A stretch of 64,000 nt of DNA. Origin: Diplocarpon mali (lineage: Eukaryota; Ascomycota; Leotiomycetes; Helotiales; Drepanopezizaceae). A program made the position numbers and the translations under genes. Below are positions 1 to 10,599 of the stretch, one piece after another (positions within the stretch are counted from its first letter, which is position 1; each line of letters begins with the position of its first letter). The stretch lies in assembly GCA_024741835.1 (NCBI GenBank), contig JAENRP010000186.1, forward strand, positions 1-64,000, read 5' to 3'. The notes under the pieces were generated by a model. The model was not told where the DNA came from. It worked only from the letters and a program-made list of their open reading frames with translations, and searched no databases.

Positions 1-1790
1 ATTATATATATTATACAACTAGTATTACTATATTAATTAGATTCAAGGATCTTATAAAGATCGGCTTTTAAAATGTAAGCATCTTTATTATAATTATTAT
101 TTAAATTATCAAAAGTAGATTCAGATTTAAATAACCTACTATTATTATTAAAGGTATTTGTTAAAGTTTTAGCTAAATAGCCTTTTCCTTTGCCTTTCCT
201 TAATAGTTGCAGCCTTCCGGTAGGATAAAGGCAGTTTACTTCTTAACTTCTATTTTAATTGCTTCTTAATATTAAAGCTAGCAACTATATTAATCAATTG
301 CCTTTTAACTTTACAATTAGTAATATTATAAGTACTATTATAGAAGTAGTATCCCTAATAAGCTTAAGGGCTTATCCCGCGCTTCTTCCCCTTCTTAAGC
401 TTATTATTGCCCTATAATACGGCATTTGCCGATTTAGAGCGTCCTTTAAAGTCTTACTTAATAGTTTAAAGGAGGTCGATCTTTTTATAGATCTTAAGGT
501 TGGGTTAGATAAGAAGAGATTGTTTTATAATAGCAAACTTAAGAGGAAGACTATTAAGTAGGAAATTAAAAAGCTAAGTTTCTTTAAAAGTTATAGCCAT
601 CTTAGGATCTATAGCTCTTACTCTCCTCCTCGCTTTATATAATATAAATTAAGTAGAGTCTATATTTATATCTATATCCTTACTATCTTTGTCTTTTTTA
701 TATTAAAATAAAGTGATTTACTATAGTAAATGCTAAGTATTAAAGGCAATTGTCTAAGAGTATTTTACCTTTAAAGTATCCTATCTTATCTTTATATTAT
801 TATAAATTCGAATAAAATCTTAGTCTTTATCGCTTAAACCTCTATTAATCTTAAGCTTACATTTAACTAAGGCCAGCCTATACTCCTTCTCCTTTTTTAT
901 ATTTAAAATCTGCCTTTAGGATTCTTAATTATTATTTACTAAAGCTCTTAGGCTAAGCTTATTCAATATATTTGGCAAATCCTTAGCAGTTGTATTAGCT
1001 ATTAAAGTAGAAGTAGATAAATCGGTAGAGGGAGTATAGGGGGCTATTCTTGCGTATTTAATAAGTATCTTTTGAATCGCTATTTCAATACCTTTGCTTT
1101 TGAAGTAAAGCTTTAAATCGTCGAACTATTATTACTAGTTCTTTTGAGAGAGTTAGAGGTCTTTAGGCCTAGTATTTCAATCAGAATCGAAAGCTATTGC
1201 TATTTTAAATAGAATTGCGTTAAAAATCAAATAAATTAAATAATTAAAGGCATTCCTCCTATCGAAAGGTTAAAATGATTAAATAGCAGGTATTATAGAA
1301 GTATTAAATAAGGAGGAAGTCCTCTTATCGAAAAGGGTTTTTAAGCTATAACGCAAGGAATTATACCTCTTATAAAATATAGTAAAGTAAGAAATTATAC
1401 CTCTTGCAGTACTAAAGGGGTTATAGAGTAAGGAATCACACCTCTTATAATATAAGTTAGCTAAATAAGGAATTATACCTCCTATTCGCCAATTGCTTGC
1501 CTTTTACTATAAGTCTTATTCAACTTCCTACTAATAGTTGCAGCGCAAGTGCTTTCCAAGGGAAGTTAATAATCTATTATTAGTCTAGCTAGGGCTTATA
1601 ACCTATTAAGCTTAAGTGAGTCGGCGTAGTAGGTAAAGGAGGCTTTTAAAGGTCGATAGTCAATATATTAGTAAGAGTTAAAGAAGGAAGGTTACCCCTT
1701 TCTTCCCTATAGCTATATACGTATCAACATCCTATTAACTAAGCAGTAGGGTCATATAACAATACATCGGAGTAATGGCTATATCACCCA
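1..1790 (-). mobile_element. Element F: 5' part of a RIP-degraded Copia-like LTR element, cut by the window edge
   Basis: Read on the minus strand from about 1230 down to 1, the sequence gives gag-like protein once TAA/TAG are taken as former CAA/CAG codons; every frame is now broken by stops. At 1592-1603 the plus strand reads gggcttataacc, immediately left of tattaagc at 1604. The same arrangement ends element E. It is the complement of a primer binding site (PBS) matching the Met tRNA anticodon arm, so a 5' LTR should run from 1604 to roughly 1790, where gag of element G resumes. The 3' LTR would lie outside the window, so no TSD can be tested and the right end is approximate. The family is inferred from the half-tRNA PBS; no reverse transcriptase is visible here. 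Confidence 0.5.
1350..1492. repeat. Short irregular tandem repeats in the leader of element F
   Basis: Four copies of a motif close to aaggaattatacctctta occur at about 35-45 bp spacing (near 1357, 1388, 1431 and 1467), with an earlier variant near 1315 reading aaggaggaagtcctctta. They lie between the probable PBS and the gag-like sequence of element F. Function is unknown; a duplicated untranslated-leader motif is the simplest reading. Confidence 0.5.
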
Positions 1791-1794
1791 TCTC

Positions 1795-2244
1795 AATACT
1801 AATACTCATTTTGATTAAAGCATTATAATAAGAGGCAGAATTATCGATTCTCTTTATTTATAAACTATTTAGCCAAGTCTTTAAGGTAATTGAACTTCTG
1901 GTTAAAGAGTTGCTTTAATAAGGATACTTTTACCTTATCTTAAAGCGCCTTATATTAGTCGTTAGTCGATTTCCTTAGTTTAAAAGCTAGTTTATAGAAG
2001 TCGGCCTAAAAGGCTATAAAAGGGGTATTTCCTTATTTAAACTTTATTTAATTGTCTTTAGCTATCTATCGCTCTATTTCTTTACTAACTCTATAGGCCC
2101 TTTATAAGATTCGGAATAATTACGCAGCCGTTTCGATTTGTCTAATGGATCCTTTTATAAGCCGATCTTAGATTAAGCTTTAAGCATCCTTTATTATTAA
2201 ACTAGTAGTATATACTAAGGCGACCGATTTATTAAGGAACTTTA
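1795..2244 (-). pseudogene. Element G: gag remnant, downstream half
   Basis: Minus-strand translation with RIP stops read through gives a retrotransposon Gag-like stretch that includes FQADFYKLAFKLRK. It is the continuation of the sequence at 7855 and above: if element E (2250-7849) and one TATAA copy are removed, the two halves join in the same frame (VNYIKFLN across the joint). The upstream half is on the far side of E because the gene runs right to left. All frames carry multiple TAA/TAG stops. Pol of this element is not seen; F appears to interrupt it near 1790. Confidence 0.6.
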
Positions 2245-2249
2245 TATAA

Positions 2250-2482
2250 TATAGCAATGAGGTTCTCTGATAGTGAACTTGATAGTAAACTAGAAGAGAG
2301 GGCACGAAGAAGTATGAGGTGCAAACGACGATGTTGGGTGTCTTGATTCATAAGAGCTCTCTAACTACGAGCTATTTAACAAGGGCTGCCTAAGTCATAT
2401 AGCAAGTCATATGACATATTATATATATAATATGTTATATGACAGATCATATGATAAATATATAACGGGCATTCCTGTAATA
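2250..2482 (-). repeat. Element E 3' LTR (left copy)
   Basis: A 233-bp repeat nearly identical to 7617-7849 and related to the solo LTR at 61904-62150. It is preceded by TSD TATAA (2245-2249). The ends read tatagcaatg...cctgtaata, where the solo copy keeps TGTAGC...GCAACA, so the differences are the G-to-A and C-to-T changes expected from RIP. Confidence 0.93.
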
Positions 2483-2492
2483 TACCCCTTTA
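2483..2492 (-). other. Element E polypurine tract
   Basis: The plus strand reads taccccttta directly against the left LTR; on the minus strand this is a purine tract (taaaggggta) next to the 3' LTR, the usual plus-strand DNA primer site. It fixes the element's orientation as minus. Confidence 0.7.
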
Positions 2493-2659
2493 GGGAGACC
2501 TTTAAAGGTACTCGCTAGCAATATATATGATATTATAACTTTTGTTATAATCTATAGTTTCGTATGAAAAATCAACCTATAGATATTGGAAATAGAGTAG
2601 AGTTCGCTAGCGCGCTCTACTCTAGAGTAGGAAATCCACCCCTTAGTAAATCAAAATCA

Positions 2660-2682
2660 ACTCGCAGGCCCGGCCTAGGAGT
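2660..2682. repeat. 23-bp near-palindromic repeat in element E, copy 1
   Basis: Near-palindrome with arms close to ACTCCTAGGCC and GGCCTAGGAGT around a central base. It is followed by a tail aaaaaaatcacccctta that is itself repeated three times up to about 2760. Other copies are at 4571, 4625, 4670, 6083 and 6131. Confidence 0.7.
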
Positions 2683-2689
2683 AGAAAAA

Positions 2690-2762
2690 AAATCACCCCT
2701 TAATGGAAGTATAAAAAAAAATCACCTTATAATAAAGGTGTAAAAAAAAATCACCCCTTAAT
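2690..2762. repeat. Short repeats of the aaaaaaatcacccctta motif
   Basis: Three close copies of a poly-A plus tcaccccttaa motif follow the palindromic repeat at 2660. They lie between the RNase H region and the 3' end of element E. No role is evident. Confidence 0.55.
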
Positions 2763-4570
2763 TGAGGTGCAGAACCTTTATATTTAACAATTTGATAAAG
2801 GCGGCATAGTTAGAGCTATTTAAGCTCTTGGTAAGGCCGTCGGCAGCGTTATCTTTAGTATTTGTATACCAAAGGTCTAAATGGCCTTTCTAAAGCTCTT
2901 GCCGAATATAATAGAACTTGATATTAATATGCTTTATTCTTTAGTAATATTCGGGATTTTCAATAAGATAAAGGGCTTCCTAATTGTCGTAGATCATCTT
3001 GACTTTAGTAGCGTTATCGCTAGCGTAGCCTATTTCCTTAAGTACTTAGCGTATCTAAGAGGCCTTTTATACGAATTTGCATATAGCGATATACTCTGCC
3101 TCTATAGATAAGAGAGCGATAATAGTTTATCGCTTAAAGGAGGTAGTAATTACTTTATTATTAAGGAAGAAGACGGCCCTAGAATAGGAGGCTTTACTTC
3201 CTTTATCACCTGCCTAGTTAGAATCGTAGTAGCTATGCAATTTCTAAAGCTCTAGGTCAGTTGTTTTGCTTTTAAAGGTAGTATAATAGAATCGCGTTCC
3301 TTGCAAGTATTGTAAAACTCGTTTTAAAGCTACTATATATTATAGCAAAGGGTTAGTAAGGAATTTGCTAAGAATAGAGTAGTAGTATAGTATATCTTAA
3401 TGCATATAATGCGCAAGGTACTATAATAAACCGCAGATCTCTTAGTATAGCTTTACTTCTTATAGAGTGGCTTGGCTTTCAAATTTGATTATATAAACTT
3501 TATAGCTATTAGCAAAAGGCGTTAGTAAGCTTTTGCAATTAGTTATATAAAAACGTTTAAGAACCTTATTAATATAGGCGTTTTAATAAAGTAAGATCGT
3601 TCTATTTTATTAATCTCTAATTATATATACTCTTAAGAAGTAGTTAGCCAGTTCGCTACCTATGATTTCGAAGAGGTTGCGAAGATCTCTTTTAAACTTA
3701 TTATATATATTACCCTTCTTTATTACTATAAGGAAGTCGTCAACGTAGGTAATAATAAGAATCTAAGAGGCGCGGTTAATATATATGCAATTGTTAGTAT
3801 TAAGAGGTTGAAAATCGAGCTTTTATAGCTTAGACTATAGCTTTTCTTACTATAGTTGTAGAGATTGCTTTAAATTATATAAGGCCTTAAGAAGCTTAAG
3901 ATAGTAGTCTTAAGGTAAAAGAACGACCTTATCTTAAGTATATCTAAGAGGTAACTTAATATAGATGTTAGAGTTAGCTTTTGAATTAAAGAAAGCTGTT
4001 TTAATATCGAACTGATTTAGCTTAAAGTTGTATAGCACTGCGAGCGTAATTGCGATCTTCTAGATTGCAGATTTGCATACTTTAGTAAAAGTCTAGTTAT
4101 AATCTCGACCTTATTATTATATATAGCCTTATATAACAAATCTGACCTTCTATTAAGAGATTTCCCTATTTTAGTCTCTTTTTATTTTAAAGACGAGTCT
4201 TAATCTAAGTACTCTATTATCTTTAGAGAGTTCTAAGCGTTTTACTACTACTTATATATTCTTATAAGTAAGGGAATTATACTTAGAGTTGATCGCAGAT
4301 CGCCATTTATCGGCGTTAGCGTGAGAAAGGGCTTATTCGACTGTTTTCGGGTTATTTGGGTATAGAGAGTCGAGTAAGGCTATATAGAAGGCGCTTAAAT
4401 AGGCTTTCTTATTATTAGAGTTATCAGCTTTAAATCCAAAAGCATAAGTTAAGCGAGTAGCTCTCTTCTTAGAAGGCTAAGGGTAAGCCTTGTTCTTTAA
4501 ACCAGGAGGTCTTCCTCTCTTTCTTAAAGTTGGAAGGTCAGCTTTATTAGCTTTTCCTAAATTAGAATTG

Positions 4571-4692
4571 ACTCCCGGTCCTAGCCTAGGAGTAAAATCA
4601 TTATTATCGTAAGAGTTAGAATTAACTCGCAGTCCTGGCCTAAGAGTGAAATCATAAGAGTCAGAATTGACTTGCAGTCCTGGCCTAGGAGT
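4571..4692. repeat. Three 23-bp near-palindromes inside element E pol
   Basis: Copies at 4571-4593, 4625-4647 and 4670-4692, each beginning AC(T)TC and ending (A)AGAGT or GGAGT, followed by (g)taaaatca or a close variant. Start-to-start spacing is 54 and 45 bp, both whole codons, so the repeats could have expanded without breaking the polyprotein frame. They fall between the integrase and RT regions. Confidence 0.7.
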
Positions 4693-6082
4693 AAAATCAC
4701 CCTTTAATTGCGGCTCTATAATTAGGCTGTCTTTATTGAATCGAATATAAGATAATCGAATAATCTTTTTACCTATTTGCGATAGTATATAGATTTGATA
4801 GATACTTTTACTATCAAATCCGATAAGAGTATCTACCTCTGCTCTTAAAGCGAATTTATTACTTTAAGTTCGCTTTTCTTTCTCGATTAGTATATAGACG
4901 CAATAGCCTAGTACTTAAAGATGCTTAACTAAAGGAGTATAAGGCTTATTAGGCTTGATATTATCCTAAAAGACCTTATATAGAGTCTTGCTATTAAGAA
5001 TATTAGAGGTAGTAAGATTGGTAATATATATTATTAAAAGAAGGAGGTAAGGCTAAAGAAAGGAGGGGATATTTTAATCAATTATAGCTATTTGCAACTT
5101 TTCTATTAGTATATAAATTAATCTTTCCAATCTGCTATCTTATTCTAGCGTATATAGAGTAAATTCCTTTAAAATTATACTAAGGTTTTTTACAAGTATT
5201 TGCATCTATATAAGAGAGTACTCCTTGCCTCCATTAGTTCTCTACTGCTTAATTATACGATTATACTAAGTTTATAAGAGGCTGATCATCTTTTTATTTA
5301 CTTTAAAGGCATTAGATTTGTTTATATAGGTCTATTCCTACTTAGCTATTATAGCTGCGCAAGTGAAGATGAAAGCGTATTTATAGCTATTAAGGCCAGT
5401 TAGCTTCAGATGAACTACGTCGATATATAGCTTGTTAAGTGCCTTTATAGGTCGAGGGCGAGTTGAACGTTTATTAATATATTAGAGAGGTCTGCCTTTT
5501 TCGCAAGGAGCGCAAATTCGCATCTTCCCTGATTTTATTTCCTTAATCTATATATTAGTAATAGCAGATTAGGTCTTTTTAACCGTTTATAAGCCAGTGT
5601 GGCCTAATCGACGGTACTAAAGCTTAATATTAAGAGGTCTATTTTTAATAGCAGCTAAAAGAGCATATCTACTTATATAACTAAAGGAGTCAATAGAAGG
5701 CTATTCCTTATTAATATATATATTATTATTAATAGTGCAAATTTCCTTCTTATTAGATAGGAATAGCTTGCTATTTCGATAGAAGCCTTTGATTTTATTA
5801 AGTTTGCCATTTAAGTATAAGTAGATAGGTGATTAAGGTATATAAAGAGTATTAATTAACTTAAGAATATATACCTTTCTATTGGATTTAAGTGCATTAA
5901 CTTTGTAAGTACTAACGCTAAGAGGTTAAACAGATCTATTAATTATACTTAAGGAGGATAGATTATCTTAAGTAGTATAGGAAGTGAACTTAGAGAGATT
6001 ATTAGAGATATACTTATTAGCATTTATATTATATAGCTAACGATTCCTCAATTTTAATAAGAAGCAAGAGGTAGAAGAACTG

Positions 6083-6153
6083 ACTCTTAAGCCTGGCTTG
6101 CAAGTGGAAATTGGCCCTAGTAATAAATTGACTCCTAGGCCCGGCTCGCGAGT
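6083..6153. repeat. Two 23-bp near-palindromes in element E before the integrase
   Basis: Copies at 6083-6105 and 6131-6153, 48 bp apart (16 codons). On the minus strand they translate as related peptides containing PGLRV and PGLGV, so they were in-frame coding repeats in the polyprotein. Confidence 0.65.
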
Positions 6154-7604
6154 AAGAATTGGCCCTAGGGTTAGTAATGGCATAGTATGCCTAAAGAGGT
6201 TATTATCTAACTCTTCGTCTTCCTTCTGAGTCTTCTTAGAAGGCTTTTTACCTTTTAATGATAATAATAGCAAGGACTTATTATCCTTGCCTTTAAGGCG
6301 GTAAAATACGTACTTCTTCCTTGAATCCTTCTCCTAAGCCTCTCTTTTCGATTTATTAATTGCAAAGCAATCTTCTACCTTATAGTATAGCTTTAGTTGC
6401 TTGTAATAAGGATAGGGGGAGTTAGGGGAGGAGGTAGTAGTATTCCTAAAGGTGCTCTTCTTTAAGTCTTTAAAACCTCTTTTGTTTTCTGACTTCTTAT
6501 AGTTAAAGGAATGCGGCTTGCTAGCCGATTTATTACTATATAAGACGGTTTTATTCATTTTTAAACTCTGTAAAGCTTGAGCTTTATTAGTAATATCTTT
6601 AATAAGAGCTTTAAGCGTAATCTTTGATTTTCGTCTAGCTGCTATAGCTAAGCGAAGGTTAGAATATTATCGATCTGCTTAAATAGGCTATCTATTAAAA
6701 TAGCTAGTAATAAATATAATAGGGTGCTAGTAAGAGGGAAGGGCAGAGTCGAGAGCTTCTAATTTAGTGATTGAAAGCCTAAAGGCGATAATGTAAGCTT
6801 TAAGTGAATTGAAGTCGTTATATTTAATAGTAATATAGGTCTATATAGCGTTATATTCAAGCACTATTCCAGATCCTTTATACTATTTTTAAAGAGCTTC
6901 CTATATATCTAAGGCAGATTTGTCGCCTTTTATATAAGCTAGTAGGCCTAGTTTGCAATTAAGTGTAATAGTAAGCTTCATTTGAGATTCCTTAGCTTCC
7001 TATCTAACCTAATTATCCCTTTCCTTAAGTGTAATAGAATAGTCCTATAAGTCAACCTTAGGTAAAGCATATATTTTAGCTTTTATATAGAGATATATAG
7101 TTAAGGCGTTTGACTTTACAAGGTTTAAAACCTTATTCCTCTATTAGCTATAGTCCTTTGCGCCTTTAAGCTTTTGAGACTTAAGGAGGCTAAGGGCAGC
7201 TGAAGATAATGATAATATCTTATTTATATATTTATATATAGAATTATTAAAAGGAGAAGGTAGAGAAGGAGGAGGAGGAGGAGATAAACTATTGAATTCG
7301 AGTTTAAGGTACTATATATTAGTCCCTTTAAAATTAGGTGATTCAAGTAGTAGAGTACTTTTAGCAATTAAGCTAGTAATCTCAGCTATTAGTCCTAATG
7401 ATTTAGCTATAATAACGAATCTTGCGTAAGCTTAGATTATTGCGTAGCGCTCTAGAAGGAGAGTAGCCACTATTTTATTATTGAAATGACGCTTATTATA
7501 CGTCGTTGGTTAAGTAAAACTTAAAAATATCGATTAGCCTTTTCGTTTATAAGGGAGACTCTAATCGATGGAATTTTATATCGAATGCTATTTATAGGCA
7601 TATA

Positions 7605-7616
7605 GGGCTTATAACC
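7605..7616 (-). other. Element E primer binding site (half-tRNA Met)
   Basis: The plus strand reads gggcttataacc directly against the right LTR. With one C-to-T RIP change reversed it is GGGCTCATAACC, the anticodon stem-loop of Met tRNA. Copia elements are known to prime from an initiator-Met half-tRNA cut in the anticodon loop. Confidence 0.7.
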
Positions 7617-7849
7617 TATAGTAATAAGGTTCTCTGATAGTGAACTTGATAGTAAATTAGAAGAGAGGGCACAAAGAAGTATAAGGTGCAAACGACGATA
7701 TTAGGTGTCTTGATTCATAAGAGCTCTCTAACTACGAGCTATTTAACAAGGGCTGCCTAAGTCATATGGCAAGTCATATGACACATCATGTGTATGATGT
7801 GTCATGTGACAGATCATATGACAAACATGTGACGGGCATTCCTGCAACA
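7617..7849 (-). repeat. Element E 5' LTR (right copy)
   Basis: A 233-bp copy of the left LTR, followed by TSD TATAA (7850-7854). It contains a hairpin at about 7775-7808 with 15-base arms (catatgacacatcat pairing with atgatgtgtcatgtg) around a GTGT loop. The same hairpin is present in all three copies of this LTR in the window. Confidence 0.93.
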
Positions 7850-7854
7850 TATAA

Positions 7855-9000
7855 TTAACCTTTATCTTCTACTATATATTAAAGATCTAGTCCTTAACCT
7901 TTATATCTCCTTTGCTTAAGAAGGGGTTTAGATCTTTAATCTTTATTAAGTAGACCTAGCAATTAGATTCAAGGGTTTAACTCTATCTTTTAAAGTTAAG
8001 GGTATTAAAGTAAGGTTCCTATTTAATAGGCTATCTAGGCTAAGCGATAGGAAGATCTCTATAAGGATTTTCAAAGAGAGGTCGGCTTTATAAAGTAAGG
8101 GTAGCTGGCTAGCTAGCTAAGTTTATATATTATTATTCTTTTGCTAAGTTCTTTTAATACGCGCTAGTCTCTTAGGTTGTTTTAAGCTCTTCTTATAGCT
8201 GCGCAATTATAGGTATAGTCGCTTCCTTTATTCTTTAAATGTAATTATAAAAACTCTAAACTATTAAATCTTATTATTTAATATATTAATAGTAGTATTT
8301 TATTAAGCGTTCCTCTATTGCTAATCGATCCTTATATATAGTAGATCTCTTGCCTACTTTGGTTTAAAACCTTAGTAATATAAAGAAGTCGTCTCTCTTA
8401 GCCTTTATATTAGTATAAGAGATAGGTCGGATTAGGGCTTCTTATTTAAAAGAGGTTAATATATCTTCTATATTATATAAGGTTCGTTTTAAAAAAGGGG
8501 CTAGTCGAGGCTCGCTAATAGAGTTAGCTAATATAAGAGATTTATCATTCGCAAGGTTTTAAAGGGTATCCTCTCTAATTAAGAGGTTGCTTAACTTAAG
8601 AAGTACTAGCATTATTATCTTAAGATTGATTTTCTTAAAGTAAAAGGTCCTCTTATAACATTTTTGTCCTATTAAAGGCTATAGTTAGGAAATGCCTTAA
8701 CTTATAGATTTTATAATTTCTTTTAAAGTCAGCTAAGAGCTATTGACTATCGACAGTTGTTTTAGTTAAGTCCACTAGCTCTTCTTTCGATTCTTAAGTT
8801 CAAAAAGGGACCGAACGTTAAGGCCGTTCTTTAGGTTGCTTCTATATATTATAAGAGTCGGTCAGAAGAAGGGTCTCCAAAGGGGTACTAGTCCTCTACT
8901 AGGTATATTATATCGCCTTATAAAGCCAAAAGGAATATAAGCTTTAAATTATATAATAGTAGAAGCAAGGCATAAGTTAATAAAGTTATTAAAATCAAGG
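7855..9000 (-). pseudogene. Element G: gag remnant, upstream half
   Basis: Minus-strand reading with RIP stops read through gives a continuous gag-like frame from at least about 8280 down to 7855, including LQSRPLFENPYRDLPIAQ. It joins in frame to the sequence at 2244 across the E insertion. The sequence resembles Gag of fungal LTR elements, but no nucleocapsid or pol was found for G. Its 5' LTR and right boundary were not resolved; 8300-9000 is probably its leader. Confidence 0.55.
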
Positions 9001-9820
9001 CTACTAAATCGTATAGAATTCAAAGCTAAGGAGTATATATAAAGTAGCAAACCTTTCCCTTAATATGCCTCTTTAGCCTAAGACCTAGAAAGGTCAATTT
9101 CTACCAACTACTCATATTCTGCCTACTAAAGGAAAGGTATGACTATAAGACGTCGCATCTACTATATCAGTCGCAGGTGCTTTGACAGTTCCTTGACACA
9201 ACCGTGACAGTAAGCTCTTCTTCTTTCCTATGTTAAAATTAATAAAATCGAACTCTTAAGGAAGTACTTTTTCTTTCGATAACTTCTTTTTTTCAATTTC
9301 CAATACCCTAAGAATATATTATAAAGAACCCGCCAGATAGGAGTTACAAGTATTTTTTTGCTTAAATGACTTTTATACCAAGTTGAAAGAGAAGCCTATA
9401 GAGTAGAAGGTTTCTTTTAAACTAGCTTAAATAAAGCTCGTCTTTATTAACGATTTAAAAGTAGTAGCTTGCCAGATCTAGGGTAGCATTATGTGAAATC
9501 TATTATTCTATCTAAGGTTATAATAATCGTAACCGTATTTCGATAATAGAAAAAACGACACGCTATATTCATAATTCGATCCCCTTTCAAAACATCTGCG
9601 ATGATATTCAATCTTTGTAATTTGATCAATCAGCCCCTTGGCGTTCGATTAGGATAAAGCTTATTAGCTAAAGCTTTGCGTGGACTTGTCACTGTACTTA
9701 GTCCATGGCGAAATAATCTGAGGTTTTCTGTCTGTGCGCTATACTAGAACTTTCTTTTGTACAGGGGTTTCGACAAGGGGTACTTGAAGCTTAGGAATCA
9801 ATAACAGTTGAGATAATTAG
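9001..9820. other. No gene seen; less RIP-affected, probably host sequence toward its right end
   Basis: Base composition becomes more balanced from about 9100 and CpA/TpG dinucleotides reappear, unlike the flanks. No coding frame, RNA gene or repeat pair was recognised. The last bases before 9821 should have been adjacent to 40198 before element A inserted. Confidence 0.5.
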
Positions 9821-9825
9821 ATATT

Positions 9826-9997
9826 TGTTGCGCCATAAGGAGCCTCAGGCGCTGAGGCCTCTGAGGACTGGCTTATGTAATATACCTCCGAAGTGGCCAC
9901 GGAGCACTTCTATAAAGGGAGCTCAGATATACAGTTAGAGTAGAATTTTACAAGCTTCTGCCACTACTAGGAATCCACCTCTAAATATAGTACAATA
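9826..9997 (+). repeat. Element A 5' LTR
   Basis: A 172-bp repeat starting TGTTGCGCC and ending ...tacaata (former ...GACA), preceded by TSD ATATT. Same length as 40021-40192; most differences are C/T and G/A. Confidence 0.9.
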
Positions 9998-10342
9998 GTT
10001 ATTAGTACTATTCGCGACTCTTAGGAGCAAACGATTAAAAATCTACTATATTTAAAGGCTTCTTAGAGAGGTTTTACTACTATTTTCATTTATTCTCCCT
10101 CGCTTATATGCGTTATACAACCAGACTCGACGTTCTAACGCTCTTAGCTAACTAATAGAACCTATACTCCCTACTATCCTAGTCAATATAAGCGAATACT
10201 AGTAAAAAGAAGCTTAGGAGCTTAGCTCTAGTGGAGTTATGCTTTAGGATAGGAAGTTATAGCGCATTTGGTACGCTAAGCTAGAGTTTTAGGCCGAATT
10301 TCTATAGCTTTAAAAGTATATAAAGAAGCTAAGATAGGTTAA
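9998..10342 (+). pseudogene. Element A gag, 5' fragment before the B insertion
   Basis: Plus-strand frames here give gag-like peptides with TAG/TAA in place of Gln codons. The reading resumes at about 25970 beyond element B. No intact start-to-stop frame remains. The sequence at 9998 (gttattagtactatt) should be the PBS, but the primer tRNA was not identified. Confidence 0.45.
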
Positions 10343-10347
10343 TAACC

Positions 10348-10545
10348 TATCGTGCAGAATGGGCGGAGTCTCCACTTATTCTGGAGACCCTCTACATAAC
10401 TCCTGCTGAGTCATAGACTCTCCCTTTTCTTTCCGAAGTCTCCTTACTATATATATATTAGATAATAATATAATTAATCATCTTTATCTATATTAGCAAG
10501 CCTCTTAAGCGACCTAATAAAGGCCCTCCAGCCGACCGCACTATA
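10348..10545 (+). repeat. Element B 5' LTR
   Basis: A 198-bp repeat beginning tatcgtgcagaatggg (former TGTCGTGC...), ending gaccgcactata. TSD TAACC precedes it. Confidence 0.92.
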
Positions 10546-10560
10546 GTTATAAGCCCTGTG
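10546..10560 (+). other. Element B primer binding site (half-tRNA Met)
   Basis: gttataagccctgtg directly follows the LTR. Allowing one G-to-A change it is GTTATGAGCCC, complementary to the Met tRNA anticodon arm, as in element E and probably F. Confidence 0.65.
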
Positions 10561-10599
10561 AGCACTTTAATATACTTTCTCTTTATATGCAACCGGCTA

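Larger units (their letters stand above)
2800..7590 (-). pseudogene. Element E gag-pol polyprotein remnant (Copia)
   Basis: Read right to left: gag with a decayed zinc-knuckle-like stretch near 6330-6420, where several expected Cys/His positions are Tyr (YPYYK...EDC); integrase in about 5700-4900; RT in about 4300-3300; RNase H to about 2800. The RT active site survives as TYVDDFLI (codons for YVDD at 3749-3738), the only one of the five elements here with an unmutated YxDD core. The frame is otherwise full of TAA/TAG where CAA/CAG are expected, so no protein can be made. Order integrase before RT places it in Ty1/Copia. Confidence 0.85.
2250..7849 (-). mobile_element. Element E: complete but RIP-inactivated Ty1/Copia retrotransposon
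   Basis: This 5,600-bp element lies on the minus strand. Its two LTRs are 233 bp each (2250-2482 and 7617-7849). The 5-bp TSD TATAA is at 2245-2249 and 7850-7854. The element is complete from end to end: polypurine tract next to the left LTR, half-tRNA PBS next to the right LTR, and between them gag, integrase, reverse transcriptase (RT) and RNase H in Copia order. Both LTRs have lost terminal TG or CA to TA changes. It inserted into the gag of older element G. A solo LTR of the same family occurs at 61904-62150. Confidence 0.93.

Noticed and set aside
1350..1492. CRISPR-like array
   Set aside because: Only four imperfect copies with variable spacing, inside a eukaryotic retroelement leader.
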